From CAWCPR01 sp963797475 (GTDB taxonomy: Bacteria > Chloroflexota > Anaerolineae > Anaerolineales > UBA4823), in assembly GCA_963797475.1 (NCBI GenBank), contig CAWCPR010000001.1:682001-746000 (forward strand): DNA of 64,000 nt. The letters run 5' to 3'. Every line of letters begins with the position of its first letter. Positions within the stretch are counted from its first letter, which is position 1. The notes below the pieces were generated by a model. The model had not been told where the DNA came from. It did no database searches and saw only the letters and a list, made by a program, of their open reading frames with translations. Position numbers and translations under genes: made by a program. Shown piece after piece: positions 63,313 through 64,000 of the stretch.

Positions 63313-64000
63313 TATCCCGAGTTTCCACCGGTGACCGTGAAGTCAAGAATTACAGGGAAATGATCCGAACCTATGGATGGACCCACGCTTCGAGCACGCA
63401 CCTGGATTCCCTTGGAAACCAGGCAGTGATCGATCGGAACTCTTAATAAGGGGTTGTTTGTCGGCCAAGTTGGCTGGAGACCAAACCCGCGGGCGCTGTC
63501 CTTTAAACCACTCTGGCGCAGAAGGCGCCTGAAATAGGGCGACCAGGGCGACATATTCAAATCTCCGCATAAGACCACTTCTCCAGACTGCGCCCGGCAG
63601 AACGACGCCAGGCCGGATAACTGGTCATTGCGCAGAGCTGAATTGACCGGTCCCTTGGGCGGCGGGGGATGCGCGCCCAGCAAGGTCAGTCTGTGGCCCT
63701 CCAATCGATAAGTTGCAATTACCGAAGGCGTCTCAGCCCGGCCAAAGTACTGAATTTCGGCTCCCTGGAAGGGTAACCGGCTGTAGAGTGCGACGCCATA
63801 ATTGTCCTCTCGGGTAAGGCTTTGGGTGTAAGGATACTCCGTTTCTATCCCCTGGAGCGCTTCAAGCCAGCTCCGGTCCGTCTCCACCAACACGATAAAA
63901 TCCGGCTTTTCCGCCTGGATCAATTCACATATCTTTGCATATTCCCGGTTTTGTTGGAGGATATTTGCCAGCATCAGGCGGTACGTCCTTGCCCCCTGCG
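63312..64000 (-). CDS. Endonuclease/exonuclease/phosphatase family protein, partial
   Basis: The frame is open to the window edge, so the N terminus is missing; about 229 residues are visible. MLANILQQNREYAKICELI, LVETDRSWLEAL (metal-binding Glu), LGAHPPPPKGPVN, VVLCGDLNMSPWSPYF and GSDHFPVILDF (catalytic His) are the successive motifs of DNase I-like EEP hydrolases. Many related proteins have N-terminal membrane helices; that part lies outside. Substrate (DNA, sphingomyelin or phosphoinositide type) not determined. Confidence 0.88.
   Translation of the reverse strand, partial: QGARTYRLMLANILQQNREYAKICELIQAEKPDFIVLVETDRSWLEALQGIETEYPYTQSLTREDNYGVALYSRLPFQGAEIQYFGRAETPSVIATYRLEGHRLTLLGAHPPPPKGPVNSALRNDQLSGLASFCRAQSGEVVLCGDLNMSPWSPYFRRLLRQSGLKDSARGFGLQPTWPTNNPLLRVPIDHCLVSKGIQVRARSVGPSIGSDHFPVILDFTVTGGNSG

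Overview
The window looks like part of a chromosome from an uncultured Chloroflexota bacterium, most likely Anaerolineae. The reasons are moderate GC, Thr/Pro-rich linkers in exported proteins (13502-16945, 24852-26264, 50155-52613), a fused MoaD-MoaE, many GAF-rich soluble kinases, tungsten/molybdopterin enzymes, and a housekeeping order (rpsF-ssb-rpsR; rpmF-fabD-fabG-asp23-nusB-tat; fabF-rnc-smc) that fits this phylum. The lineage is inferred from content only. No rRNA, tRNA, CRISPR array, phage or insertion sequence was recognised.

Layout. 1-233: tail of an EamA transporter. 283-5801 (minus): a three-gene two-component system. 5935-11039 (plus): ornithine aminotransferase, alanine dehydrogenase, CoA-transferase, pyruvate kinase. 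11045-13449: a degenerate methylase-like protein. 13502-17493 (minus): MaoC hydratase and PBP1A. 17610-22262 (plus): a glycosidase, a Na+/H+ antiporter fused to a DUF970 (c-di-AMP receptor type) domain, and a free DUF970 protein. 22298-23406 (minus): AMMECR1 and a flavin reductase. 23678-26264 (plus): rpsF-ssb-rpsR and a parvulin isomerase. 26408-34776 (minus): moaC, moaD/E fusion, thrC, fabF, rnc, smc. 34831-39381 (plus): ftsY, prfB (with its recoding site), a GT-C-like membrane protein. 39629-49119 (plus): rpmF, fabD, fabG, asp23, nusB, tatA, tatC, then a methylcrotonyl-CoA-carboxylase-type leucine degradation cluster ending in MaoC and CitE-like genes. 49145-53977: tandem repeats, envelope proteins, a modular CBM/TIM-barrel lipoprotein, a highly structured intergenic region and a YtxH protein. 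54064-64000 (mostly minus): NAD(P)HX repair, aldehyde dehydrogenase, tungsten aldehyde oxidoreductase, nucleosidase, DinB, HD hydrolase, M24 peptidase, OsmC, and a partial endo/exonuclease/phosphatase.

How the genes work together. The metabolic genes fit a heterotrophic amino-acid/organic-acid fermenter: ornithine and alanine conversion, acyl-CoA transfer, leucine breakdown through methylcrotonyl-CoA, and aldehyde oxidation by an AOR whose pterin cofactor needs the MoaC and MoaD/E made from the same window.

Most notable are (i) a repeated two-part hairpin element placed in sense just before the ribosome-binding sites of four unrelated genes (ssb, rpmF, moaD/E, osmC), (ii) the antiporter-DUF970 fusion next to a free DUF970 gene, (iii) several leaderless-looking promoters with extended -10 boxes, and (iv) at least five genes interrupted by the apparent loss of a single base from a short homopolymer, which probably reflects sequencing error more than decay. 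Frameshifted genes are listed over their full span with the break stated.
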